Virus record (IMG/VR): IMGVR_UViG_3300049255_000231
Coordinates: 1 to 45,317 of that record
From: a virus
DNA length: 45,317 bases
Direction: 5' to 3' (one strand)
The notes beneath the pieces were generated by a model. The model was not told the DNA's origin and did not search any database. It worked only from the letters and a program-made list of their open reading frames with translations. The translations under genes were made by a program, and so were the position numbers. Shown here one piece after another: positions 15,989-24,521 of the stretch (the first letter of the stretch is position 1; every line of letters starts with the position of its first letter).

Positions 15989-17095
15989 ATGCCGTTTCCG
16001 GTGCCTTCGCGCGATGATCTGACGGCACAGATCACCGCGGACCAACAGGTCCGGATCGCCGGCGCCGATACCTCGCTGCGCTATTCGGTGCTCGGGATCC
16101 TGGCCAAGGTCTGGGCCGGGCCGCTGGCGCTGATCTGGGGTTTCCTCGGCCGCTACTGGTCGAAGCAGTTCTTCGTCGACAGTGCGGAAAGCCCGTATCT
16201 GGAACGCCGCCTCGCGCCTTATGGCATCGTGCCGGAAAATGCGGCGCCGGCGACCGGCAATGTGATCTTCACCGGCACCTCGGGCGTTTCGATCCCGATC
16301 CCGATCGGCACCATCGTGCAGACGCAGGACGGCTCGATCCAGTATGCGACGCTGGCGGCGGCGACGATGACCACCGGAACCGTCACCGTTGCGGTGGCCG
16401 CCACGGTGGGCAGCAGTGCCAGCAATCAGCCGGCCGGCACCATCCTCGCGCTCTATGCGGCGATCGCCGGGGTCAACCCGGCAGCGATCGTCGACCCGAG
16501 CGGCTTGTCCGGCGGTGCGGATGCCGAGACCGACACCAGTCTGCGCACCCGTGGCATCGCGCGTCTGGCCCAGCCGCCACAGGGCGGCGCGTGGTTCGAC
16601 TATGTCGCCTGGGCCAAGACGGTGCCGGGGGTTACCCGGGTGTGGGTTTATCCGCTCAATCGCGGTGCGGGGACGGTCGACGTGACCTTCGTGATGGACG
16701 GCCGAACCAACATCGTGCCGCTGTCGGGCGACGTCGCCAACGTGCAGGCGGCGCTCAACAATCTGCGGCCGGTCACCGCCAACGTGCTGGTCTGGGCGCC
16801 AACGACGGCCGCGCTGACCATCACGATCGCCAACCTGAACCCGAACAACGCGCAGACGCAGGCGAACATCACGGCGCAGCTGAACCAGCTGGCGGATTCC
16901 GTGGCGCCAGGCGGCGCACAATATGGCGACGGCGTCTCGACCGCCGCGCCGGGCGGCGTGCTGGATCTGTCGCAGATCTATGCGGCGATCGAGGCGGCCG
17001 GCGGTATCGTCGACTTCGATCTGACGGCGCCGACCGTCGATACCACGTACGGCACCGGGGTGATCCCGGCGGCGCCGACGATCACGATTACATGA
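15989..17095 (+). CDS. Baseplate wedge protein, Mu gp47 / baseplate J-like
   Basis: 368-residue baseplate J family protein. Typical features: LTAQITADQQVRIAGADTSL near the N-terminus, SGLSGGADAETDTSLRTRG in the middle (residues about 170-188), then RLAQPPQGGAWFDYVAWAK with VPGVTRVWVYP. It forms the baseplate wedge with gp46 and gp48. It starts 3 bases after gp46 and overlaps the next gene by ATGA. Confidence 0.93.
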   Translation: MPFPVPSRDDLTAQITADQQVRIAGADTSLRYSVLGILAKVWAGPLALIWGFLGRYWSKQFFVDSAESPYLERRLAPYGIVPENAAPATGNVIFTGTSGVSIPIPIGTIVQTQDGSIQYATLAAATMTTGTVTVAVAATVGSSASNQPAGTILALYAAIAGVNPAAIVDPSGLSGGADAETDTSLRTRGIARLAQPPQGGAWFDYVAWAKTVPGVTRVWVYPLNRGAGTVDVTFVMDGRTNIVPLSGDVANVQAALNNLRPVTANVLVWAPTTAALTITIANLNPNNAQTQANITAQLNQLADSVAPGGAQYGDGVSTAAPGGVLDLSQIYAAIEAAGGIVDFDLTAPTVDTTYGTGVIPAAPTITIT

Positions 17096-17691
17096 GCTTT
17101 CTGTCCGGGCTGGGGCCGCCGGATTTTCTCCGGGCGCTGCTCGATGCGCCGCCGCCGGGACGCGCCTTCAGCGGCGATCCCGATACGGTGCAGGCCCAGA
17201 TGTTCACCCCGCCCGGGGATGCGCTGGCGGCGGTGCACGCGGGCGCGGTGCAGTTGCTCGAGATCGAGGCCGACCCGTTCTACACGATCGAGATGCTGTC
17301 GGAGTGGGAAACGGATTACGGCTTGCCGGATCCCTGCACGCCGTTGGCGGCGACGATGGATCAGCGCCGGGCGGCGCTGCTGGCCAAGATCGCCGCGATC
17401 GGCGGCCAGTCGATCGCCTACTTCACCGCGGTGGCCGCGGCGCTCGGCTACGCGATCACCATCAGCGAGCCGCAGCCGTTCCGTTTCGGGTCGCGCTTTG
17501 GCGGCGCGCTGCTGGGGCCCGGCTGGCAGTTCGTCTGGCGGGTCAGCGTGCCCACCATCACGATCCGCTTCTTCACGCTCGGCAGCAGCGGCTTCGGCGA
17601 GCCGTTCGCGGTGGCCAGCGCCACCGATCTGCAGTGCCGGCTTAACGCGCTGAAGCCGGCCCACACGGTCATTCAGTTCATTTTTGGGTAA
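17092..17691 (+). CDS. Baseplate/tail protein, Mu gp48-like (YmfQ/DUF2313)
   Basis: 199 residues starting at the ATG that overlaps the gp47 stop. Conserved pattern: LLDAPPPGRAFS, then FYTIEMLSEWETDYGLPDPC, RRAALLAKIAAIGGQS and YFTAVAAALGYAITI. These proteins are the last conserved baseplate component and connect the wedge to the fibre-bearing proteins, which follow immediately. Confidence 0.9.
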   Translation: MSFLSGLGPPDFLRALLDAPPPGRAFSGDPDTVQAQMFTPPGDALAAVHAGAVQLLEIEADPFYTIEMLSEWETDYGLPDPCTPLAATMDQRRAALLAKIAAIGGQSIAYFTAVAAALGYAITISEPQPFRFGSRFGGALLGPGWQFVWRVSVPTITIRFFTLGSSGFGEPFAVASATDLQCRLNALKPAHTVIQFIFG

Positions 17692-17700
17692 CAACGATCC

Positions 17701-18666
17701 ATGCATCTGATCGACAACGGCACCCAGGTCGCCTCGCTTGGCGCGCCGCAGGCGGCGTCCGGCACGCCGGGCTATGCCGCAACCGGCGCGCCGGGCACGT
17801 TCACCGAAACGATCCTGGATCCCGACATCTTCAATTCGACGATGATGGAAATCATCAACGTCGTCCTCGCCTCCGGCCAGACGCTCAATCGCACGAACAA
17901 TGCGCAGCTGCTGGCTGCGATCCCTTCGGTCGGTGTGCCGGTCGGCCAATGCCGCCTGTCGGTCGCCAGCACGACCCAGCTGCTGCTGTCGCCGCATCAG
18001 GGGCGGTTCCTGACCATCAACGGCATTTCCTGGCCGATCCCGGTGGCGGGCGTGACGCTCGCCAATACCGGCCTCACGGCGAGCACGCTCTATTACATCT
18101 ACGCCTTCATGTCCTCCGGCACGATGACGCTGGAAGCAGTCACCACCACCCATGCCACCGATACGACCGCGGCAAATTACGGCGTCGAGATAAAATCCGG
18201 CGACAGTTCCCGTTCGCTGGTTGGCATGATCTATACAGATGCCAGCACGCATTTCGTGGATTCCGTAACCTCGCGCACCTGCCTGAACTGGTTTGGCCGG
18301 CGCGCGCTGAACTGCGTCGCCGTAAACAGCTCGTTCGGCATCAGCAACACAACGATTGCCGACGTGGCGGCCGGATTGCACCTGCAGTGGCTGACCTGGT
18401 CAGATGAGGCCGTCTACACGGCGGCCAACGGCAATGCCTCCAACAGCACCGGCGGAGCGGCAACCGTGCTGCAGCTCTACGTCGATGGCGCAGCGGCGGG
18501 CGCGCAGAACGTGTTCAACGTCTCGGCGGGCGGCAGCTCCGGTTCGTACAACAGCTCGACGGTCGCGGCATTTTCGGAAGGGCTGCATACCAGCGAGATT
18601 TACGGCAACGTGAGCGCAGGCACGGCCACCTGCAACTGTCAGACCAACGCTCTCGTGCGCGGCTGA
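17701..18666 (+). CDS. Tail fibre-type protein
   Basis: 321 residues, Ser/Thr/Ala/Gly-rich and beta-predicted, starting 9 bases after gp48. The first 60 residues (GTFTETILDPDIFNSTMMEIINVVLASGQTL is the region, read in parts) resemble the baseplate-attachment end of fibre proteins. The remainder (TASTLYYIYAFMSSGTMTLEAV and WFGRRALNCVAVNSSFGIS) is similar in style to fibre shaft/tip domains of alphaproteobacterial phages. Position after gp48 supports a host-recognition role. Confidence 0.75.
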   Translation: MHLIDNGTQVASLGAPQAASGTPGYAATGAPGTFTETILDPDIFNSTMMEIINVVLASGQTLNRTNNAQLLAAIPSVGVPVGQCRLSVASTTQLLLSPHQGRFLTINGISWPIPVAGVTLANTGLTASTLYYIYAFMSSGTMTLEAVTTTHATDTTAANYGVEIKSGDSSRSLVGMIYTDASTHFVDSVTSRTCLNWFGRRALNCVAVNSSFGISNTTIADVAAGLHLQWLTWSDEAVYTAANGNASNSTGGAATVLQLYVDGAAAGAQNVFNVSAGGSSGSYNSSTVAAFSEGLHTSEIYGNVSAGTATCNCQTNALVRG

Positions 18667-18667
18667 C

Positions 18668-19033
18668 ATGAGTGTCTGGCTCGCGATCGGTGGCGCGGTC
18701 ATTGACGGCGTGCTCACGGAAATGCCCGGTCTCGCGCGCCAGGCCGTTGCGGCGGTTGTTTCTGGCACAGTCATGACGTTGCCCGAAGGCGTCTCGTTCG
18801 GCCCGTTCGCGGCCGCCGCGGGTCCGTTCGCGGCGTTCGGCCTGTTCACCGCGGCGACCGGCGGCAGCATGACCAACCAGGGCACCATCGTGCCGCTGTC
18901 GGTCGCCGCCGGGCAGTATCTGTCATTTGGAGCGGGAGGCTACGCGGTCGGGAGCGCGGCCGCGCCGGGTGGCGACGTGCTGACCATCGGCGGCGTGCCG
19001 CTGACCCTCGCCGGGCAGCCGTTGCAGACATGA
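18668..19033 (+). CDS. Small tail-region protein, unknown
   Basis: 121 residues, strongly Ala/Gly-rich and hydrophobic, with no signal peptide. A hydrophobic stretch (FAAAAGPFAAFGLFTAATGG, residues about 46-65) could be a buried helix or membrane segment; the end (GGDVLTIGGVPLTLAGQPLQT) resembles beta-strands of fibre accessory proteins. It overlaps the next gene by ATGA, so it belongs to the fibre operon. Function unknown. Confidence 0.62.
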   Translation: MSVWLAIGGAVIDGVLTEMPGLARQAVAAVVSGTVMTLPEGVSFGPFAAAAGPFAAFGLFTAATGGSMTNQGTIVPLSVAAGQYLSFGAGGYAVGSAAAPGGDVLTIGGVPLTLAGQPLQT

Positions 19034-19680
19034 CGGATCTTCTGGACGTTCCGGACGGTTCGCCGGCAGAGCCCGGCGACCTGGTCATGGTGCTGCGGGC
19101 CGGCGCGCCGATGACGATCACGATCGCCGAGTTGGCCGCGACATTTCAGGATGCGATCAACCTTGCCGCGGGAACGTTGGTCGGCCGTTCCAGCAACACG
19201 GCTGGAGGTCCGCAGCAAATCACATTCGGCCCGGGTGCGACGCTCGCAGGCACCGAATTTCTGTTGAACGGCGAAGACCACCTCGGCTTTACGTTGTTGG
19301 CGGCCGCGGACTTCAATTGCGAACTGATCGTCAACAGCGCGGGGCAACCCGCGCGCCTGCCGTTCCTGCTCGCTGCGCTGGGCATCCAATCGGTCGCGAG
19401 CAGTCTCGCGGCTATCGCGGGCGGCCAGTCCGCGGCCTTGCCGCTGACCGCGCGGGTCAACGTCGTCACTACCGTGCCATCCGGCGGGGGCGTGATTTTG
19501 ACGGTGGGAACTGGCGGTTCGCAGCAGATCTTCAATCGTTGCGGCACCGGGCAGGAGCTTGCGGTTTATCCGACCGTCGGCAGAGACATCGAGGGCAACG
19601 CGACAAACGTCGCGGTGACAATCCCGGATGGCGGCTCGGCGACGTTCACCAACGACGGCACGATGTTCCGGGTGTCATGA
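19030..19680 (+). CDS. Tail fibre/collar-type protein
   Basis: 216 residues without signal peptide. The N-terminus (LLDVPDGSPAEPGDLVMVLR) is of a kind often seen in short fibre or adaptor proteins. The C-terminal half (VVTTVPSGGGVILTVGTGGS, ELAVYPTVGRDIEGNATNVA, SATFTNDGTMFRV) is a beta-rich tip-like module. It overlaps genes on both sides by ATGA, a coupled arrangement. Confidence 0.68.
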   Translation: MTDLLDVPDGSPAEPGDLVMVLRAGAPMTITIAELAATFQDAINLAAGTLVGRSSNTAGGPQQITFGPGATLAGTEFLLNGEDHLGFTLLAAADFNCELIVNSAGQPARLPFLLAALGIQSVASSLAAIAGGQSAALPLTARVNVVTTVPSGGGVILTVGTGGSQQIFNRCGTGQELAVYPTVGRDIEGNATNVAVTIPDGGSATFTNDGTMFRVS

Positions 19681-21464
19681 TCCGTTCAGTGCTCTGGCTC
19701 CTGATCTTTGCGGCCGGCCTGCTGCGCGGCGCTTTGGCCGCCGACGTCGGGCCGGCCATGTTGCAGAACGCCAACAAATTTGGCCCAGGGCAGACATTCA
19801 ACAGTGGAACGATCGTGCCGTCGGCGCGGTATGACGCCACAGCGTTCACGAACGGCGGCACGCCGTGCGTCTGGGATGGCGCACACGACGACTATCCCTG
19901 CATCGCAGCAGCGATCAGTGCCGCGGCCGCCGCGGCCGATGCGGTGGTCTCGCTTCCGGCTGGCATGATCCAGCTGTCTCAGCCGCTCTCTGCGCCGAGT
20001 GGGATGACGATCGCTGGCGTCGGCAGGGCGACCGTGCTGACGCAAACATCCGGAAATTCGTCGAGCCCTTATCTGCTAAGTGAATCCTCGGTTTCCAACG
20101 TGACGATCCGCGATCTGGTGTTCGATGGCGGAAACCAGCAGGGCACGCAGACAAATCCGCTCACGCAGACCTTTCGGACGACCGACGTCCATTTCATCAA
20201 CGTGACGTGGCAAAACGCTGCCGGCATCGGCCATAACGGATCGGAGGACAACGGGCTGGTTTTCCTCAACCCGATCGTCCAGCATGTTGGCAACCGGTGG
20301 AAGGCGACCTTGGCCTCGGGCGACCGCCACCAGGGAATCAGTGAGTGCTGCGGCGATCTGGTGAACTACGGTTTCGACGTCAGCGTCATCGGCGGTAAGT
20401 TCGCCGATATCGGCCTCGACGCTGTGAGCACAACAGGCCTCACGCGGTTTGTTGGGGTGGGAAACCGTTTCAATCTGGCGAATAACCAGGTTTCGCAGAT
20501 GCCGACGGCCACCGGATTCGCCGCGTTCTATTTGTCCCAGGACGTGAACTCCACGATTGCCGACAGCGTGGTGACCGGACCCACCGGAAATTGCATCGAC
20601 GCGCCCGGGCTGCGCAACTCCTCGATCGAAGGAAACACGCTCGTCCAGTGCGGCGGCGCCGGGATTGGACTGTTCCAGGGCACCGATCAGGCGGACTTCA
20701 GCGGGTCGTTGGTCGCGGGAGTTCTGACGGTTAACACCATGATCTCAGGCACGGTCGCGGCCGGCCAGGCGCTTGGCCAGGCCGCAGGGGCCGCCACGGC
20801 CATTCTTCCCGGGACTTACATCGTTTCGAGCATTTCGGGATCCGGCAATGGCTCGACCTGGCAGACCAATAAGTTGCAGACCGTCGCGCTGGAGAACCTT
20901 CAGTCCGGCACCAATCAGAGGGCGGTCAACGTCAGTGGAAATACGGTCGTTGACAGCAATATTTACTTCATTACAGGGGCCCCATGGCAAGGCGCGATCA
21001 CGATCGGCAACGGTGTGCCGGACGGCGTGACGGTCGAGGGCAACACGCTTATCGATCAACAGGTTTCGCCGACGATGCAGTATGGGATTGCCATCGAAAA
21101 TGGCAACGCCAGCTGGGCCGTGGCGCCGATTAATCTGACGATCGGAATCAACACGATTGTGAATCCGGCGATCGCACAATTTCTCGCGCGGCCCACTTTC
21201 ACGGTGTCGGGCAGCTCGGCGACGTCGCCAGCGGGGTCCGATCGCGTTGGCACGTTCACGGCCGGTACGACCGGGCTCAACACGGTCACGATTACGCCGG
21301 GCGGCGGCGAGATCCCGATCCCGCCAACCGGATGGATTTGCCGAGGGGTCGACGTCGCGATCGGGTCAGTCCTGGAACAATCTGGCGGGAGCCAGACGAC
21401 TGCCGTCATCACTGGCCCGGCAATCGCCGGCGACACCATCAACCTCACCTGCTCATCGTTCTGA
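19677..21464 (+). CDS. Right-handed beta-helix (pectate-lyase-fold) protein with signal peptide
   Basis: 595 residues starting at the ATG that overlaps the upstream stop. Residues 1-22 look like a Sec signal peptide: a basic start, a hydrophobic core, and ALA-A before ADVGPAM. Residues 90-345 show parallel beta-helix repeats (SNVTIRDLVFDGGN, VHFINVTWQNA, SVIGGKFADIGL, SIEGNTLVQCGG). About residues 345-400 (FSGSLVAGVLTVNTMISGTV ... GTYIVSSISGSG) form an inserted beta module of the kind also seen in the capsid protein. The C-terminal region is another beta domain. A tailspike-like depolymerase or adhesin is likely; export of a tail protein by signal peptide is unusual. Confidence 0.78.
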   Translation: MIRSVLWLLIFAAGLLRGALAADVGPAMLQNANKFGPGQTFNSGTIVPSARYDATAFTNGGTPCVWDGAHDDYPCIAAAISAAAAAADAVVSLPAGMIQLSQPLSAPSGMTIAGVGRATVLTQTSGNSSSPYLLSESSVSNVTIRDLVFDGGNQQGTQTNPLTQTFRTTDVHFINVTWQNAAGIGHNGSEDNGLVFLNPIVQHVGNRWKATLASGDRHQGISECCGDLVNYGFDVSVIGGKFADIGLDAVSTTGLTRFVGVGNRFNLANNQVSQMPTATGFAAFYLSQDVNSTIADSVVTGPTGNCIDAPGLRNSSIEGNTLVQCGGAGIGLFQGTDQADFSGSLVAGVLTVNTMISGTVAAGQALGQAAGAATAILPGTYIVSSISGSGNGSTWQTNKLQTVALENLQSGTNQRAVNVSGNTVVDSNIYFITGAPWQGAITIGNGVPDGVTVEGNTLIDQQVSPTMQYGIAIENGNASWAVAPINLTIGINTIVNPAIAQFLARPTFTVSGSSATSPAGSDRVGTFTAGTTGLNTVTITPGGGEIPIPPTGWICRGVDVAIGSVLEQSGGSQTTAVITGPAIAGDTINLTCSSF

Positions 21465-21476
21465 GGAATATGCCCC

Positions 21477-22415
21477 ATGACCGCGAAGTTTCTGCGCAAT
21501 CTGCGCTTTGCGGCGTTGCTTTGCCTGCTTCCGACCGCCGTTGGCGCGGAAACGAGTTTTGTCACGACCGCCCGCGCCAGCCAGACAATCGCCTATCTCG
21601 CAAGCGGCACGTTCGTTAAGGCAAATTTCCCAGGTTACACGTGGGTCAAAGTGTGGGCCTATCCGGGCGGCACCGGCGGCGCTTTTGGTTTTGCCTGTCC
21701 GAACTCGACGGTTTGCTCAGGATCGTCCGGACCGGGCGGAGGCTCCCTCGGTTACTGGGAAGGGCCGCTGTCCTCGCTGCCGACGAGCGTCACGGTGACG
21801 GTCGGGGTCGGCGGCGCTGGGGCAACCTCGGGCACATCCGGGCTGTCGGGCACGCTGGGCGGTGCGTCGTCGTTCGGCAGCCTGGCATTGAGCTATCCTG
21901 GCTGCCAGGGGACGATCGGTATCGCGACCACCTTGACGAACGGGGGGTGCGGTGCTGGCATAAACGGTACGACTGGTCAGTTCGATGACACGGTTAGCGG
22001 GCAGGGGGCGTTCACGCCCTATGCGGGCGGCGCCGGAGGTGGAAGTGCTGCGACTGGCGTTTCTGGGAGCGCTGGGCCAGCCTTGTTCGCCGGAAACGGC
22101 GCGGGCGCGGGCGGCGGAGTTGCGGCCGGCGGCGTCGCTCAGACAGGATCCAACCCGCAAGGCAATTACTCCGGCTTCCAGTACGGCTCGACGGCTGCGG
22201 GCGCCACCGGGGCGAACGGGCTCGCGGGCTCTGGGATCGCGATGGGTGGTGGCGGTTATGGCGGCGGCGCGGGCGTCGGTCAGGCCGCAGGTGCTGGAGG
22301 AGCCGGCGGCTTCCCTGGCGGCCCAGGTGGATCCGGCGGAGATGGCTATAACGGCCAGACGCCCGGAAACGGTGGCGCCGGTGCCAATGGCGAGGTCGTT
22401 CTCCTGTTGCAGTAA
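21477..22415 (+). CDS. Glycine-rich adhesin-like protein with signal peptide
   Basis: 312 residues. Residues 1-24 form a likely Sec signal peptide (positively charged start, FAALLCLLPTAVGA, cleavage before ETS). The rest begins with a strand-rich part (YTWVKVWAYPGGTGG) and then becomes a Gly/Ala-rich repeat region to the C-terminus, with GGGGYGGGAG and GPGGSGGDGYNG motifs. This is the pattern of the glycine-rich receptor-binding domains at tips of phage fibres (polyglycine sandwiches). It ends ANGEVVLLLQ, a typical closing strand. The combination with a signal peptide suggests export to the periplasm or surface. Confidence 0.75.
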   Translation: MTAKFLRNLRFAALLCLLPTAVGAETSFVTTARASQTIAYLASGTFVKANFPGYTWVKVWAYPGGTGGAFGFACPNSTVCSGSSGPGGGSLGYWEGPLSSLPTSVTVTVGVGGAGATSGTSGLSGTLGGASSFGSLALSYPGCQGTIGIATTLTNGGCGAGINGTTGQFDDTVSGQGAFTPYAGGAGGGSAATGVSGSAGPALFAGNGAGAGGGVAAGGVAQTGSNPQGNYSGFQYGSTAAGATGANGLAGSGIAMGGGGYGGGAGVGQAAGAGGAGGFPGGPGGSGGDGYNGQTPGNGGAGANGEVVLLLQ

Positions 22416-22465
22416 AGTCCGCAGGGTGTGGCCAGGACCGCGCCCCTTACCCGGAGAAGAAACCA

Positions 22466-22996
22466 ATGATCAGACGGTATCTTGGCCGGGCCGCGCTGGC
22501 GTTGGCGCTGCTCGTGCTGCTGGCCGGCGTCGCAGAGGCTTACGTCAATTACAGCGATGCGGCGGGCGCATCCTGGTCTGGCACGGTCATCGGCTGGTTG
22601 AACGGATCCTCGCTGCCTGTGCCGGTCAGTTCCGCAAATCCCTTGCCGGTGACCGGCGTCAATGCGGCGCCGGCCTCGATCGCACCGGTGGCCGCGTCTT
22701 CTGCGCTTGAATCAGGCCACGTTCTTAAAGCGTCGGGCGGCACGTTCTATGGGGTCCAGGTCAACACGACGACATCTCCCGAGTGGGTGATGCTCTTCAA
22801 CCAGGCCACTCTTCCAGGCAACGGCACGGTGACACCCGCCTTGTGGTGGCAGGTCCCGGCCAACGCCACGCTGTCGGTCAACGAAGCTCCGGGTCTCGCC
22901 TATGGTGCGGGCATCACCGTCGCTTGTTCGACGACGGGGCCTTTTACATTGACAACGAGTACGCTTTGCACCTTCGGCGGCGGCGTCGTGCAATGA
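22466..22996 (+). CDS. Tail-region beta protein with signal peptide
   Basis: 176 residues with an AAAGAAACC-adjacent ribosome region and an N-terminal signal peptide (RRYLGRAALALALLVLLAGV, then AEA before YVNYS). The mature part contains SGGTFYGVQVNTTTSPEWVM and WWQVPANATLSVNEAPGL, a family I associate with small beta-sandwich proteins in phage fibre regions. Third signal-peptide gene in a row. It is coupled by ATGA to a 10-codon ORF and then to the next gene. Confidence 0.75.
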   Translation: MIRRYLGRAALALALLVLLAGVAEAYVNYSDAAGASWSGTVIGWLNGSSLPVPVSSANPLPVTGVNAAPASIAPVAASSALESGHVLKASGGTFYGVQVNTTTSPEWVMLFNQATLPGNGTVTPALWWQVPANATLSVNEAPGLAYGAGITVACSTTGPFTLTTSTLCTFGGGVVQ

Positions 22997-23025
22997 CGCG
23001 CCTGCTGCTGATCGCGACCGCATGA
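22993..23025 (+). CDS. 10-codon overlapping mini-ORF
   Basis: Encodes MTRLLLIATA. Its ATG overlaps the upstream stop (ATGA) and its stop overlaps the next ATG (ATGA), so ribosomes could pass through all three frames by re-initiation. The peptide looks like the start of a signal peptide, so it may be the stub of a deleted gene retained as a coupling bridge. Not independently supported. Confidence 0.3.
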   Translation: MTRLLLIATA

Positions 23026-23387
23026 GCGCCTTCGTCTGGACGCCATCCGGCCACCGGATCATTCCGCTGTGGGATTATGCCGGAACCTCGCCGCGCGGCC
23101 AGCCGGGCACGCCGCTACCGTTGCGCTGGCCGGACAAGCCGGCGCTGGCGGTGTTCGATTTCTCGCTGGATGCGACGGGCCTGCTCGGCAGTGCGACCGA
23201 TACGATGACGCTGGCGATCGGCAGCACCGGGCCCCTTGCTCTGGTCATGAGCACCGTGCTCGCCGGCGTGGCGACGTTGTGGCTCGGCGATGGCACGCCG
23301 GGCGGCGATAACGTGGTCGACCTGACGCTCGCAACCGCCTCGGGCCGGCTGGTGCGCCGGTTCATCCGGATCCTGGTGACGCCATGA
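23022..23387 (+). CDS. Small Ig-like tail protein (fibre-adaptor type), copy 1
   Basis: 121 residues, beta-rich, no signal peptide. The second half (TMTLAIGSTGPLALVMSTVL ... VATLWLGDGTPGGDNVVDLT) matches the small beta-sandwich repeated as phage fibre-tail adaptor domains. The next gene encodes a similar domain, so the pair probably arose by duplication or works as a heteromer. ATGA coupling on both sides. Confidence 0.68.
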   Translation: MSAFVWTPSGHRIIPLWDYAGTSPRGQPGTPLPLRWPDKPALAVFDFSLDATGLLGSATDTMTLAIGSTGPLALVMSTVLAGVATLWLGDGTPGGDNVVDLTLATASGRLVRRFIRILVTP

Positions 23388-23737
23388 CGCCGATCGCCAC
23401 GGTCACCCGCTTTGATGGTGTGCCGGGATCCTTCGGCGCCAAATCGCCGGACGACGTGCTGGACTATGGGTTCAACTATCCGGCGCTCGCAGCGGGCGAA
23501 AGTCTGACCGGCACGCCGGCGGTGACCGTCGAGCCGCCCGGCCTGACGGTCAACAGCGCGACGATCGCGGGCACGATGGCCGTGCTGTGGCTCGCCGGCG
23601 GCGTGCCCGGAACCAGCTACACGATCGCTTGCACCATCAATACGACACAGGGCCGCACGCTGGCATCGGGCGCTGTGCTCCATGTCGGCCCGGTCGGCCT
23701 GGATGATCCGTCTGCCATCGCGCCCGGCGGTCCATGA
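23384..23737 (+). CDS. Phage fibre-tail adaptor-like protein, copy 2
   Basis: 117 residues containing KSPDDVLDYGFNYPALAAGE, then LTVNSATIAGTMAVLWLAGG and TSYTIACTINTTQGRTL. This is a clear match in pattern to small phage Ig-like fibre-tail adaptor proteins. The strand pattern parallels the preceding gene. It overlaps both neighbours by four bases. Confidence 0.72.
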   Translation: MTPIATVTRFDGVPGSFGAKSPDDVLDYGFNYPALAAGESLTGTPAVTVEPPGLTVNSATIAGTMAVLWLAGGVPGTSYTIACTINTTQGRTLASGAVLHVGPVGLDDPSAIAPGGP

Positions 23738-24111
23738 GCGGCCCAGCCTCTGACGCGACTGGTCTTCAATGGCTCATCAACCTGGGCGTCGTGGCGCTCG
23801 CGGGGTTATGCGGCTGGGCCCAGGTGCAGATCAACTGGTTGCGCCAGGACAATGAGCGTACCGAGAAGCGGGCCGTGGAGGGGACGCAGGCGCTTCGGAA
23901 TGAGTTCAACACGCGTTATGAAGATGCGGAAAAGGTAAGAGACCGCCAGCACGAGGATAACAGAGCCGAGCAGACGGCCATGCGATCCTTGATCAAGGCC
24001 ACTGCCGATGAGGCGACCGTCGAACACCGGCTCATGCGCGCTTCGATCGAAAAAATGAACGAGCGCCTCAGCGATCTTGCGTCGGCGATTGCGGGCGTGA
24101 CAAAGCGGTGA
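23734..24111 (+). CDS. Membrane-anchored coiled-coil protein (lysis region)
   Basis: 125 residues: a transmembrane helix at about residues 11-30 (LQWLINLGVVALAGLCGWAQ) followed by about 90 residues of charged heptad-like helix (RQDNERTEKRAVEG ... EHRLMRASIEKMNERLSDL). The topology, one N-terminal membrane helix plus a long coiled coil, resembles inner-membrane spanin subunits or tail/lysis accessory proteins. It begins the block of membrane and lysis-type genes and is coupled by GTGA to the next gene. Confidence 0.7.
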   Translation: MSGPASDATGLQWLINLGVVALAGLCGWAQVQINWLRQDNERTEKRAVEGTQALRNEFNTRYEDAEKVRDRQHEDNRAEQTAMRSLIKATADEATVEHRLMRASIEKMNERLSDLASAIAGVTKR

Positions 24112-24491
24112 AGACGGCCGCGCAGCTCCAGGAAGAGCTGGACGAGGCCAACGAAACGATCCGTTGCCTGCGCGAGACGCTGGCGGAATCCCGGACCGCC
24201 ATGCGGGTGCCGGGCGTGCATCTGACCCGATCCGAGCGCGCCATACTCTGGTCGCTGAAGGCCGGGAACACGGTCACCAAAGAGTATTTGAGAAAGCGCA
24301 TCGATGCCGCGCTCGAGCGGTGGGACGACGTTTTCGGCATCGAATCGGTCACTGTTCACCTCGTCCGACTGCGCAGGAAACTGGCGCAGCTGACGCCGCC
24401 GATCGTTATCGAAAACGATTTCGGTGTGGGCTTCTTTCTCGACAAGGAGAACCGCGCCCGGCTCGCGCAGCTTCTTGAGGATCCGGAATAA
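24108..24491 (+). CDS. OmpR/PhoB-type winged-helix protein without receiver domain
   Basis: 127 residues from a GTG start overlapping the upstream stop. Residues 1-30 form a short coiled coil (QLQEELDEANETIRCLRETL). Residues 35-115 match the response-regulator C-terminal DNA-binding domain: HLTRSERAILWSLKAGNTVT, KRIDAALE, then SVTVHLVRLRRKLAQL as recognition-helix region, and IENDFGVGFFL as the beta-hairpin wing. No receiver domain and no kinase are nearby. A DNA-binding regulator inside the late lysis block is unexpected; it could control late genes or a host regulon. Confidence 0.72.
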   Translation: MKTAAQLQEELDEANETIRCLRETLAESRTAMRVPGVHLTRSERAILWSLKAGNTVTKEYLRKRIDAALERWDDVFGIESVTVHLVRLRRKLAQLTPPIVIENDFGVGFFLDKENRARLAQLLEDPE

Positions 24492-24521
24492 AACCCAAAA
24501 TTCCTGAAGGAACTCTCTTCC

